From UBA4781 sp963556045 (GTDB lineage Bacteria; Chloroflexota; Anaerolineae; Anaerolineales; Anaerolineaceae), in contig CAUVYA020000002.1 in the NCBI GenBank assembly GCA_963556045.3, positions 1 to 64,000 of the forward strand: 64,000 nt of DNA, given 5' to 3'. This document shows positions 27,089 to 35,211 of the stretch, in pieces. Positions within the stretch are counted from its first letter, which is position 1. Every line of letters begins with the position of its first letter. Below the pieces are notes generated by a model. The model was not told the origin of the DNA and did no database searches. It saw only the letters and a list, made by a program, of their open reading frames with translations. A program made the position numbers and the translations under genes.

Positions 27089-28642
27089 TCAATCATTCCG
27101 TGGGAGAGAAAAACAGAATCTTGCGCCTTTATCTCTCTCGGTATCGATCCAAATTTTTCCCCTGTGCGCTTCGATGATCTGCTTGGTAAGGTAAAGCCCT
27201 AAACCGGCTCCTTTTGTTTTTCGAGCTGCATCGGAGGAACGATAAAAGCGATCGAAGACAAAAGGCAGGTCCTGGGGGGCGACACCGGGTCCCTCATCAC
27301 TCACACAAATGATAATCTTATCACGGCGGGCTTCCCCTGAGATCGTTATCTCGCCTTTTTCCGAATATTTTATGGCATTGGAAATCAGGTTAGAAAGTAC
27401 CTGTTCAATCCTGGTGTCATCTGCCAGGATGGATGGAAAATCATCCGGAAAATGGATTGCAAAGCTATGTTTATCGGTTTGGGTTTGAAATCTTTCAACA
27501 AGGCGATGAACCATAGCTGGGATGGAAATATCCGTTTTTTGTATGGAAAAGCGACCTGATTGCAGGCGTGTGGCATCCAGCAAATTCTCGATCAATTCAT
27601 TCAGATGATCCGCTTCTTCCTCAATGATCTTCAGACTTTCATCCACGAATTCACTATCCCATTCCACGTCTTTCCGATTGAGTGTGCAGACATATCCTTT
27701 GATCAGCGCAACAGGTGTCTTTAGTTCATGACTTACAATTGAGATAAATGTGGTTTTTGCCTCATCTGCTTTTCGGAAATTGGTAATATCACGAAAAGTG
27801 GCGATGATGTTGGTCAATTTATTATCATCCGAGAGCATAGGGGCGTAAGTGATGCCAATGGGCAGGGGAGGTAATCCATCGCGGATGAGGTCGCCCTCTA
27901 CGTAAAGCTGTGCATGCGGTGTTAATGGCCAGCCACCGGCAATAGCTTTCTCGAGTGTAATGTCTTCGGTTGTTTGATCGAGACGAACGATCTGGTCATG
28001 GGGTTTACCGAGTACATCATCTGCTGATTTTGAAACCAATCGAGAAAATGCGGTGTTGCAGTGCTCAATGATCTGCCTAGAATCAAGAAGCAAAATGCCA
28101 TCGGCTGCGGAATCAAAAATCGCATCCAGTCGTTTTTTATTACGGTTCACGGTAGCATAAAGCTGGGCATTCTGCACAGCAACCGCCGCCTGGTTGGCAA
28201 AACTATTTAACAATGCTCGATCATTGCTGGTGAACAAACCGGCATAACTGCGGAAGATAAAGATCAATCCCACCACGGTTTTCTGGGTGACAAGAGGCAG
28301 ACCGACTCCACTTAATAACCCGAGCGTGGCAGAAAATGTGATCTCATTGAGAATGCGGTTTACTTCAGGGACCTCGAATTTTTCAGGGTCCTGATCGTCG
28401 GGGATCTGTTTAAGAAACGGCTCCATATGGGAAAGAAAATCAGGTGAGATTCCTTCGGAGACGCGAATTTGCCATCCTTTGCCTTCAGAGCGTAGAGCGA
28501 TCAAACCTGCATGCCCACTGAGCATTTCAATGGCATACTTTAAAATCATATTCAACAAAGCATCCAGGTCTAATTCCTGGGTTAATGCTTTAGAAATCTC
28601 CAGTAAATAATCTCGCTGTCGGACTCGAAAATCAGGAAACAT
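27089..28642 (-). CDS. GAF-PAS sensor histidine kinase
   Basis: 517-residue cytoplasmic kinase with no membrane helix. Domains: GAF about 10-165, PAS about 170-290 (RLDAIFDSAADGILLLD), HisKA with phospho-acceptor H305 in IVSHELKTP, and HATPase_c with NLISNAIKYS (N box), DEGPGV and GAGLGLYL. No response regulator is adjacent: the neighbours are a CpXC protein downstream and an aminotransferase upstream (31 nt). The GAF plus PAS pair suggests sensing an intracellular signal; the ligand is unknown. Confidence 0.92.
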   Translation of the reverse strand: MFPDFRVRQRDYLLEISKALTQELDLDALLNMILKYAIEMLSGHAGLIALRSEGKGWQIRVSEGISPDFLSHMEPFLKQIPDDQDPEKFEVPEVNRILNEITFSATLGLLSGVGLPLVTQKTVVGLIFIFRSYAGLFTSNDRALLNSFANQAAVAVQNAQLYATVNRNKKRLDAIFDSAADGILLLDSRQIIEHCNTAFSRLVSKSADDVLGKPHDQIVRLDQTTEDITLEKAIAGGWPLTPHAQLYVEGDLIRDGLPPLPIGITYAPMLSDDNKLTNIIATFRDITNFRKADEAKTTFISIVSHELKTPVALIKGYVCTLNRKDVEWDSEFVDESLKIIEEEADHLNELIENLLDATRLQSGRFSIQKTDISIPAMVHRLVERFQTQTDKHSFAIHFPDDFPSILADDTRIEQVLSNLISNAIKYSEKGEITISGEARRDKIIICVSDEGPGVAPQDLPFVFDRFYRSSDAARKTKGAGLGLYLTKQIIEAHRGKIWIDTERDKGARFCFSLPRND

Positions 28643-28673
28643 GTTCTTCCCATACTATATTAATATGGAAAGA

Positions 28674-29987
28674 TTATAAATGAGATTCCGCTTCTTTTAT
28701 AGCTGCAGAGAAGATTTCTAATCCTTCTCTTATTTCCTGCTCGGTGATGCAGAGAGGAGGGGTGATACGAATGGTGCTGTCACCGCAACCCAGTGTGAGC
28801 AGCCCTTTGCTGAAACACTGATCTACAATCTCGTTGCGCAGTTCGACCGCAGGCTTTTTGGTTTTTCTATCTTCGATAAATTCAATTCCGATCATCAACC
28901 CTTTCCCGCGAACATCTCCTATACTGGGATGATCCTTCTGCATTTTTTGAAGTAAATCAAGGGCAATCCCGCCTATTTTTTGAGAATTTGCGAGGTACTG
29001 GGTTTCGATCAATTCAATCGTTTTCAATGCAGCTGCACATGCAAGTGGATTTCCACCAAAGGTATTACCATGTGATCCACTGGGCCAGGTCATTAACTCC
29101 GCTTTTGCCATCATCACTCCCATGGGTACGCCGGAAGCGATGCCTTTGGCAATACACAGAATATCAGGTTCGACACCATAATGATCGATCGCCCACCATT
29201 TTCCGGTGCGTCCCATGCCAGATTGAACCTCATCGGCGATCAATAAAATACCATATTTATCACAGAGCTGCCGTAAGGCAGGTAAGAAATCATCAGGGGG
29301 ATAGATATAACCACCTTCACCCTGTATCGGTTCTATTAAGATGCCTGCTACTTCTGTAGGAGGGACGAGTTTATGGAATACAACTTCTTCCATATAGCGG
29401 ATTACCGCATCACCAGCATTTTCTCCTTCATTCGCCTGAAGCAGAGGGCGGTATGGATTTGGAAAGGGTACGTGGGTGACACCATTCATGAGGGGATAAA
29501 ACGAGCGGTGATAGATTAATTTTGAGGCGGTCATGGTAAGGGAACCGGCGGTACGACCATGAAAGCCGCCCAGGAATGCAATGAACTGGGAGCGTTCGGT
29601 TTGGTATTTTGCCAGTTTCAGCGCGCTTTCAACTGCTTCAGAACCCGAATTCGCCATAAAAGAGATTGCAGGAAGATGAAATGGTGATATCTCATCCAAT
29701 TTCTCTGCCAGTTCGATCCATTTCTCGTGGTAAAAATCTGAAGAGATATGGATAAATTTTTGTGCCTGTTCGGTGATGGCTGCCACAACTTCCGGATGGG
29801 AATGCCCGGTAGAATTGACTGCTATGCCGGCGGCAAAATCCAGATAGCGTTTCCCATCCGCATCCCATACTTCAACACCTTTTCCGTGATCCATGACGAA
29901 TGGATAGCCACGTGGATAAGAAGATGAGATGACCTTCTTATCCCGATCAATAAGATTTTCAGAAATTGGGCCTGGATTTATGCGCAT
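28674..29987 (-). CDS. Class III PLP aminotransferase (4-aminobutyrate/acetylornithine type)
   Basis: 437-residue fold-type I aminotransferase. Seen: AAGIAVNSTGHSHPEVV, FMANSGSEAVESALKLAK, FHGRTAGSLTMT, EPIQGEGGY, ADEVQSGMGRTG with the PLP-contacting Asp, and the PLP lysine in CIAKGIASGVP. Length and N-terminus fit GABA aminotransferases best; ornithine or acetylornithine substrates are possible and no arginine genes are adjacent. The ATG follows GAGGTG. It lies 92 nt after the ROK gene and 31 nt before the histidine kinase. Confidence 0.85.
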   Translation of the reverse strand: MRINPGPISENLIDRDKKVISSSYPRGYPFVMDHGKGVEVWDADGKRYLDFAAGIAVNSTGHSHPEVVAAITEQAQKFIHISSDFYHEKWIELAEKLDEISPFHLPAISFMANSGSEAVESALKLAKYQTERSQFIAFLGGFHGRTAGSLTMTASKLIYHRSFYPLMNGVTHVPFPNPYRPLLQANEGENAGDAVIRYMEEVVFHKLVPPTEVAGILIEPIQGEGGYIYPPDDFLPALRQLCDKYGILLIADEVQSGMGRTGKWWAIDHYGVEPDILCIAKGIASGVPMGVMMAKAELMTWPSGSHGNTFGGNPLACAAALKTIELIETQYLANSQKIGGIALDLLQKMQKDHPSIGDVRGKGLMIGIEFIEDRKTKKPAVELRNEIVDQCFSKGLLTLGCGDSTIRITPPLCITEQEIREGLEIFSAAIKEAESHL

Positions 29988-30079
29988 AGCAGCACCTCTT
30001 CGGGATGATATTGGTAATTGTATCTGTAGAGAAGCTTTTTGGAAATAATCTTCTACCGCAAATCTCTATACGGAAGTCC

Positions 30080-31024
30080 TTAATCTAGAAATTCCTGATG
30101 ATCCAGACTCCATTGATATGCACCGATCAATCCTGCATCGTCACCAAGTTGGGCGGGAGTGATCTCGACATCTTTTAAATATTCCGGGCTGATGACATGC
30201 TCTCTTAATGAAACCAGCAAAGGATTCATTAAAATATCACCACTGAAAGACACACCGCCACCCAGTATTACACAGGAGGGATTAAAGATGTGCAGATAAT
30301 TTGCTATCCCGATCCCAAGATAATAACCAGCCATCTTGAAAGCATCAATGGAAAGCTGATCTCCGTCTTTAGCTGCCTTTGCGATCATTTCTGCGGTAGG
30401 AGGGGGATCAGCAGGAAGGCTGGTTGCTGCACCTTCATCCATTTGCTTCTTTAGGAAAGCTGCAATGCCTGGTCCGGAAGCCAGTGCTTCCAAATGTCCT
30501 CGCTGCCCACAGGAACATAGAGGACCGCCATCTACAATGGTCATATGTCCTTTTTCGGTTCCCAAACCGCGAAAGCCGGTGATTAGATGTCCATCGTCAA
30601 TTACAGCAGCGCCAATACCGGTGCTGATGGTCATGTAAAAAATGTACTGATGCTTCTTTCCGGCACCATGCTTCCATTCACCGTAGGCTGCCATGCTGGC
30701 GTCGTTTTCGATGGATGGTGTGATGTTGAAGCGATCTTGAATGACCTGACGCAGCGGGATATCTTTCCAACCACCTACATTGGGTGCTTGAATGATGATG
30801 CCCTTTTTATCGTCCACATTTCCGGGAACGGCTAAGCTGATTGCATCCAGATTAGGATGTTCCATCTTGATTTCTTCAACCAGCGCGATGATATTTTCAA
30901 GGGGAGTACGGTTTTGACCACTTGTTTTTACTTTTTTTTGATAAATAGGCTCGATCGACCCTTCTCTAAAAAGACCAGCGCGTATGTTTGTTCCACCAAT
31001 ATCAAAAGTAAGAATGGTTTTCAT
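30080..31024 (-). CDS. ROK family sugar kinase (glucokinase-like)
   Basis: 314-residue ATP-dependent sugar kinase. Seen: phosphate-1 motif DIGGTNIRAG, AVPGNVDDKKG, sugar-binding ENDASMAAYGE with catalytic Asp, TISTGIGAAVI, EKGHMTIVDGG and the zinc motif CSCGQRGHLEALASG (last Cys replaced by His, a common variant). There is no DNA-binding domain, so it is a kinase rather than a NagC-type repressor. Glucokinase is the most likely activity and fits the nearby gap/pgk genes. A TATAAT lies 6 nt before the ATG. Confidence 0.88.
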   Translation of the reverse strand: MKTILTFDIGGTNIRAGLFREGSIEPIYQKKVKTSGQNRTPLENIIALVEEIKMEHPNLDAISLAVPGNVDDKKGIIIQAPNVGGWKDIPLRQVIQDRFNITPSIENDASMAAYGEWKHGAGKKHQYIFYMTISTGIGAAVIDDGHLITGFRGLGTEKGHMTIVDGGPLCSCGQRGHLEALASGPGIAAFLKKQMDEGAATSLPADPPPTAEMIAKAAKDGDQLSIDAFKMAGYYLGIGIANYLHIFNPSCVILGGGVSFSGDILMNPLLVSLREHVISPEYLKDVEITPAQLGDDAGLIGAYQWSLDHQEFLD

Positions 31025-31030
31025 GCAGAC

Positions 31031-31036
31031 ATTATA
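31031..31036 (-). promoter_or_regulatory. -10 box of the ROK kinase gene
   Basis: TATAAT on the - strand, 6 nt before the ATG at 31024; no space for a ribosome binding site, so the transcript is expected to be leaderless. Confidence 0.6.
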
Positions 31037-31057
31037 CTTTTTTTCTGAACAAGGAAG

Positions 31058-31086
31058 TTGACGAACCTACCAATCACTGCTATTAT
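31058..31086 (+). promoter_or_regulatory. Promoter of yvcK: TTGACG-N17-TATTAT
   Basis: -35 TTGACG at 31058-31063 and -10 TATTAT at 31081-31086, 17 nt apart, close to the sigma-70-type consensus. The yvcK ATG at 31095 is 8 nt after the -10 box, giving at most a 1-2 nt leader. Confidence 0.75.
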
Positions 31087-31094
31087 GCACATTG

Positions 31095-32405
31095 ATGGGT
31101 GATGTTTCCAGTGGCGTAAAAAGAAGGGTTCGATCATCATTAAAGAAAGTTCTACGGTGGTTAAAACCGGGAATCGGTGTTAAACGCTGGCTGCTTCTTT
31201 TTTTAATTGGTCTGCTATGTTTTGCTTTCTTCGTTTCACTCGAAATACATGCGCATAGTTACATTCCCTTGAAATTATTACCATCTCATTTGCAGAATAC
31301 AGGCTTGCTGCGAGTTGTGATATTTCTGGTTGGATCTGTTTGCAGTGTTTATGGTATGTTGCGTTTTTATCGAGCATTAATCCAGCCTTTTATAAAACCC
31401 GGTACGATGGTTCTGGATACATTGTCAAGTTACCAGAAAAAAGATAAAGGACCGAAAGTTGTCGCTGTGGGAGGTGGCACCGGATTATCGACCCTTTTAC
31501 GCGGTATTAAAAAATACTCTCATAATCTTACTGCAGTGGTGACGGTCGCAGATGATGGAGGTTCTTCCGGACAGTTACGGCAGAATCTCGGTATTCTCCC
31601 GCCTGGTGATATTCGCAATTGCCTGGCAGCTCTATCCAATGATGAGGAATTACTGACTCAGGTGTTTCAATACCGTTTTGGCGAACGGGCGGGTGTAAAT
31701 GGTCACTCATTGGGAAACCTATTTATCAGTGCGCTTACCGATATTACCGGATCCTTTGAAGAGGCAGTAGCTGAATCAGGAAGGGTGCTGGCAATTAGAG
31801 GAAGGGTATTACCTTCAACCCTGCACGATGTTAATCTGGTGGCAGAAATCGAATCAAAAGATCAACAAAGGATGGTTAATGTAACGGGAGAGAGCCGAAT
31901 AGCTCTTACAGAAGGGCGCATCAAACGCTTATGGATTGAACCCAGCAATCCCTTACCATATCCCCCGGCAGTACAGGCTATCTTAAATGCAAACCTGATT
32001 GTTATTGGTCCTGGAAGTTTATACACCAGCCTTCTGCCAAACTTACTGGTGCCCGGTCTGGCAGAAGCGATCAACAACAGCAAGGCGATGAAATTTTTTA
32101 TTTGTAATGTAGCCAATGAACATGGCGAAACAGATGGTTATCGTTGTATTGATCACATCAAAGTGATAGAAGAGCATCTTGGCGATATCCATTTTGACGT
32201 CATCATCTGCAATAATAATTTTGATCCAAAATTACCCAAAGGGATTGAATGGGTTTACCCTGATGCTGAATTAGAAGAACAATATTCTATTTACTATGCT
32301 TCTTTAGCTGATAAAGATTTTCCCTGGCGCCATTCCAACCAAAAATTGGCAGAAGTGGTCATGGACCTGCTTGCAGCTAAGACTGGTCCCCTTAATAAAA
32401 TATAA
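31095..32405 (+). CDS. yvcK: YvcK family (gluconeogenesis factor / CofD-like) protein with N-terminal membrane helices
   Basis: UPF0052/YvcK protein, linked in Bacillus to growth on gluconeogenic carbon and cell shape; structurally related to the CofD transferase. About 436 residues. Two membrane helices precede the enzyme part (about 30-50 and 75-95), an addition compared with the ~320-residue cytosolic form. Seen: VVAVGGGTGLSTLLRGIK, TVADDGGSSGQLR, GILPPGDIRNCLAAL, HSLGNLFISAL and GPGSLYTSLLPNLLVPGL. Start ATG 31095 (a TTG precedes it). It heads a + strand run leading into gap and pgk, consistent with a role in central carbon metabolism. Confidence 0.92.
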   Translation: MGDVSSGVKRRVRSSLKKVLRWLKPGIGVKRWLLLFLIGLLCFAFFVSLEIHAHSYIPLKLLPSHLQNTGLLRVVIFLVGSVCSVYGMLRFYRALIQPFIKPGTMVLDTLSSYQKKDKGPKVVAVGGGTGLSTLLRGIKKYSHNLTAVVTVADDGGSSGQLRQNLGILPPGDIRNCLAALSNDEELLTQVFQYRFGERAGVNGHSLGNLFISALTDITGSFEEAVAESGRVLAIRGRVLPSTLHDVNLVAEIESKDQQRMVNVTGESRIALTEGRIKRLWIEPSNPLPYPPAVQAILNANLIVIGPGSLYTSLLPNLLVPGLAEAINNSKAMKFFICNVANEHGETDGYRCIDHIKVIEEHLGDIHFDVIICNNNFDPKLPKGIEWVYPDAELEEQYSIYYASLADKDFPWRHSNQKLAEVVMDLLAAKTGPLNKI

Positions 32406-32467
32406 ATACCCCGCATTAAAAAATGATGGCGTGGTAAAATTCAAAAAAATCTTGGAGGAATACGATC

Positions 32468-33505
32468 ATGGCAGTAAAAGTTGGAATTAATGGTTTTGGC
32501 CGTATTGGTCGTCAAGTATTGAAGGCAATCAAAGAACGCCACGGTGATGAACTGGAAGTCGTAGCGGTAAATGATCTCTTCGATGCAGCGACTAATGCTC
32601 ATTTATTCAAATACGATTCAAATTATGGAATTTACCCTGGAACGGTCGAAGTTGAAGGTACATCCATTATTATTGATGGGGAAGCGGTAAAGGTTTTAGC
32701 TGAAAAAGACCCCGGAAATCTACCCTGGAAAGATCTGGGTGTAGATATTGTGATTGAGTCAACCGGTGTCTTTCGCGATAAATTAGGCGATCCTGCTAAA
32801 GGGAAACCGGGTGCGGCAGCCCATATCGAAAAAGGTGGCGCAAAGAAAGTCATCATTTCTGCCCCTGCAAAGAATGAAGATCTCACCATTGTACTGGGTG
32901 TCAATGATGATCTTTACGATCCTGCAAAGCATCATGTACTTTCCAATGCTTCCTGCACGACCAACTGCCTGGCACCCGCAGCCAAAGTTATCCACGACAA
33001 CTGGCATATCACCTACGGTATGATGACCACCATCCACTCATATACCAACGATCAAAAGATCCTGGATCTGGCTCATAAGGATCTTCGCAGAGCACGTGCT
33101 GCAGCAATGAATATCATCCCAACCACCACCGGTGCTGCAAAAGCAATTGCACTGGTCATTCCTGATCTGAAGGGAAAATTCGACGGCATGGCGCTGCGCG
33201 TTCCTACCCCCACAGTATCCATCGTTGATTTTGTGGTCAATGTAGAAAAACCGACATCTGTGGAAGAAATAACGGCAGCTTTCAAAGAAGCCGCTGATGG
33301 AAAACTCAAAGGTATCCTGGGATTCTGCGACGAACCACTTGTATCAATGGATTTCAAAGGCGATTCACGCTCTTCCATCATTGACGGAGAATCTACCATG
33401 GTCATGGGTGGTACGATGGTTAAAGTGGTGACCTGGTACGATAACGAATGGGGTTACTCCTGCCGCACTGCAGATCTGGCTGCGAAAATTGCAAAAGATC
33501 TCTAA
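32468..33505 (+). CDS. gap: Glyceraldehyde-3-phosphate dehydrogenase, type I
   Basis: Glycolytic NAD-dependent dehydrogenase, 345 residues. Seen: NGFGRIGRQVL (NAD fold), STGVFRDK, catalytic Cys in SNASCTTNCLAP, HSYTNDQ with the catalytic His region, RRARAAAMNIIPTTTGAAKA and WYDNEWGYSCR. A strong Shine-Dalgarno GGAGGA precedes the ATG; TAAAAT about 30 nt upstream, preceded by TGG, may be an extended -10. Followed by an intrinsic terminator, then pgk. Confidence 0.98.
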   Translation: MAVKVGINGFGRIGRQVLKAIKERHGDELEVVAVNDLFDAATNAHLFKYDSNYGIYPGTVEVEGTSIIIDGEAVKVLAEKDPGNLPWKDLGVDIVIESTGVFRDKLGDPAKGKPGAAAHIEKGGAKKVIISAPAKNEDLTIVLGVNDDLYDPAKHHVLSNASCTTNCLAPAAKVIHDNWHITYGMMTTIHSYTNDQKILDLAHKDLRRARAAAMNIIPTTTGAAKAIALVIPDLKGKFDGMALRVPTPTVSIVDFVVNVEKPTSVEEITAAFKEAADGKLKGILGFCDEPLVSMDFKGDSRSSIIDGESTMVMGGTMVKVVTWYDNEWGYSCRTADLAAKIAKDL

Positions 33506-33527
33506 AAAACGACTGGTCTAAAAAGAT

Positions 33528-33569
33528 GGCATAATCGGCTGATTAAACTCCACTGATTATGCCTTTTTT
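33528..33569 (+). terminator. Intrinsic terminator between gap and pgk
   Basis: Stem GGCATAATC (33528-33536) pairs with GATTATGCC (33555-33563), followed by six Ts. The loop is long (18 nt), so it may be leaky and let part of the transcript reach pgk. Confidence 0.7.
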
Positions 33570-33592
33570 ATATCTTGAAATGAGAGGAAACC

Positions 33593-34768
33593 ATGTTCGC
33601 TAAAAAGACAATCAAAGATATGGTTGTAACAAATAAAAAAGTATTGGTCCGTGTAGATTTCAATGTACCCATCAAAGATGGTGTGGTCGGTGATGATACC
33701 CGCATCCGTGCGGCACTTCCCACCATACAATATTTACTGGAAAAAAATGCAGCCGTGATCCTCTGTTCTCACCTGGGGCGCCCCAAGGATTGTGTGGATC
33801 CGCAATACAGCCTTAAACCGGTGGCTGATTATCTGGGTTCCTTAATTCCGCAGAAAGTGCTGTTTGCTGATGATTGCATTGGACCCCTGGCAGAGAAAGC
33901 AGCTGCCTCTTTGGAAAACGGGCAGGTACTGGTATTGGAAAACACCCGCTTCCACGCTGAGGAAAAGAAAAACGATCCTGCCATGGCGAAGGAACTTGCC
34001 AGCCTGGCGGATATCTTTGTGAATGATGCCTTCGGTTCAGCTCACCGCGCACACGCTTCAACTGCGGGAGTAGCTGACTATTTACCTGCCGTAGCCGGCT
34101 TCTTGATGGAAAAAGAAATTCAATACCTGGGTCAGGTCATTGATGATCCAAAACGACCTTTCATCGCAATTCTGGGCGGCGCAAAAGTGAGTGACAAGAT
34201 CGGTGTGATCCGCAACCTGTTGAAAAAGGCAGACCAGGTCTTGATAGGTGGAGGAATGGCGAATACTTTCTTTAAAGCGCAGGGTTACCCGGTAGGCGAT
34301 TCACTGGTAGAAGATGATGTACTTGACGTGGCACGTGAACTGGTCGAGCAGGGTTCCAATAAACTGCGCCTGCCCGTTGATATGGTGATCGCGGATAAAT
34401 TTGAAGACGATGCCGCTCAAAAAACCATGCCAACCGGTCCCGTTCCGGAAGGGTGGAGAATTTTGGATATTGGTCCTGATACAGTTGCAGCATACGCTAA
34501 AGAAATAGCAGGGGCAAAAACCGTGGTCTGGAATGGTCCGATGGGTGTGTTCGAATTCCCCAATTTTGCAAAAGGGACATTCGCGGTAGCAAAGGCTGTT
34601 GCTGAAAGTGGTGCGGTCAGCATCATCGGCGGCGGAGATTCTGTTTCAGCCGTGAATAAATCAGGGCTGGCAGATAAAATCTCGCACATTTCCACCGGTG
34701 GTGGTGCATCTCTTGAGATGCTGGAAGGACTTGAACTGCCAGGATTGGCGGTATTGCTGGATAAATAA
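33593..34768 (+). CDS. pgk: Phosphoglycerate kinase
   Basis: Glycolytic kinase making ATP from 1,3-bisphosphoglycerate; 391 residues. Seen: VLVRVDFNVPIKDG, CSHLGRPK, ENTRFHAEEK, NDAFGSAHRAHAST, AILGGAKVSDKIGV, WNGPMGVFEFPNFAKGT and IIGGGDSVSAV plus the C-terminal GGGASLEMLEG. Shine-Dalgarno GAGAGGAAA before the ATG. Followed directly by a strong terminator. Confidence 0.98.
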   Translation: MFAKKTIKDMVVTNKKVLVRVDFNVPIKDGVVGDDTRIRAALPTIQYLLEKNAAVILCSHLGRPKDCVDPQYSLKPVADYLGSLIPQKVLFADDCIGPLAEKAAASLENGQVLVLENTRFHAEEKKNDPAMAKELASLADIFVNDAFGSAHRAHASTAGVADYLPAVAGFLMEKEIQYLGQVIDDPKRPFIAILGGAKVSDKIGVIRNLLKKADQVLIGGGMANTFFKAQGYPVGDSLVEDDVLDVARELVEQGSNKLRLPVDMVIADKFEDDAAQKTMPTGPVPEGWRILDIGPDTVAAYAKEIAGAKTVVWNGPMGVFEFPNFAKGTFAVAKAVAESGAVSIIGGGDSVSAVNKSGLADKISHISTGGGASLEMLEGLELPGLAVLLDK

Positions 34769-34771
34769 AAC

Positions 34772-34797
34772 AAAGGAGCTCACCCGAGCTCCTTTTT
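34772..34797 (+). terminator. Intrinsic terminator after pgk
   Basis: Perfect 10-bp stem AAAGGAGCTC (34772-34781) / GAGCTCCTTT (34786-34795), loop ACCC, then a T run. A symmetrical stem of this type can work on both strands. Confidence 0.9.
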
Positions 34798-34864
34798 CAA
34801 CTGGACAAAAAAGGTACTGTCTAGTAAAATCGAGCTTTGCAAGTTAGTAATTTTGGAGGTAAGG

Positions 34865-35131
34865 TTGGCAAATATTAAGTCTGCTATCAAACGTAATAAA
34901 CAAAATGAGAAACGGCGACAACAAAATCGCGTTTTCCGTGGGGAAGCACGCACGATGGTTAAAAAAGCACGTGTGGCAATCGCTTCCGAGGAAAAAGAAG
35001 AAGCGAAGGCAAACGTATTGGCTGCTGTAAAAGCTTTAGATAAAGCTGCCAGCAAGGGTGTTATTCATAAAAACAATGCTGCTCGTCGCAAAAGTCGGTT
35101 GATGAAACAATTAGTTGCCCTCGAGAAATAA
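34865..35131 (+). CDS. rpsT: 30S ribosomal protein S20
   Basis: Small-subunit protein binding 16S rRNA; 88 residues, normal length. The start is TTG at 34865, because the protein then begins M-ANIKSAIKRNK as the family does and GGAGG (34856-34860) lies at the right distance; an upstream in-frame start would add four atypical residues and overlap the Shine-Dalgarno. Seen: NIKSAIKRNKQNE, ARTMVKKAR and the C-terminal IHKNNAARRKSRL. It is bounded by terminators on both sides. Confidence 0.96.
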   Translation: MANIKSAIKRNKQNEKRRQQNRVFRGEARTMVKKARVAIASEEKEEAKANVLAAVKALDKAASKGVIHKNNAARRKSRLMKQLVALEK

Positions 35132-35170
35132 TTTCTTTTAATAACGTACGTAAATTTCTTCGAGTTGAAT

Positions 35171-35200
35171 GCGGGAGGGCAATTCTCCCGCTTTTCATTT
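35171..35200 (+). terminator. Intrinsic terminator after rpsT
   Basis: Stem GCGGGAG (35171-35177) / CTCCCGC (35185-35191) with a 7-nt loop, followed by TTTTCATTTT. It ends 12 nt before the argS ATG. Confidence 0.85.
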
Positions 35201-35211
35201 TATAAGGAACT

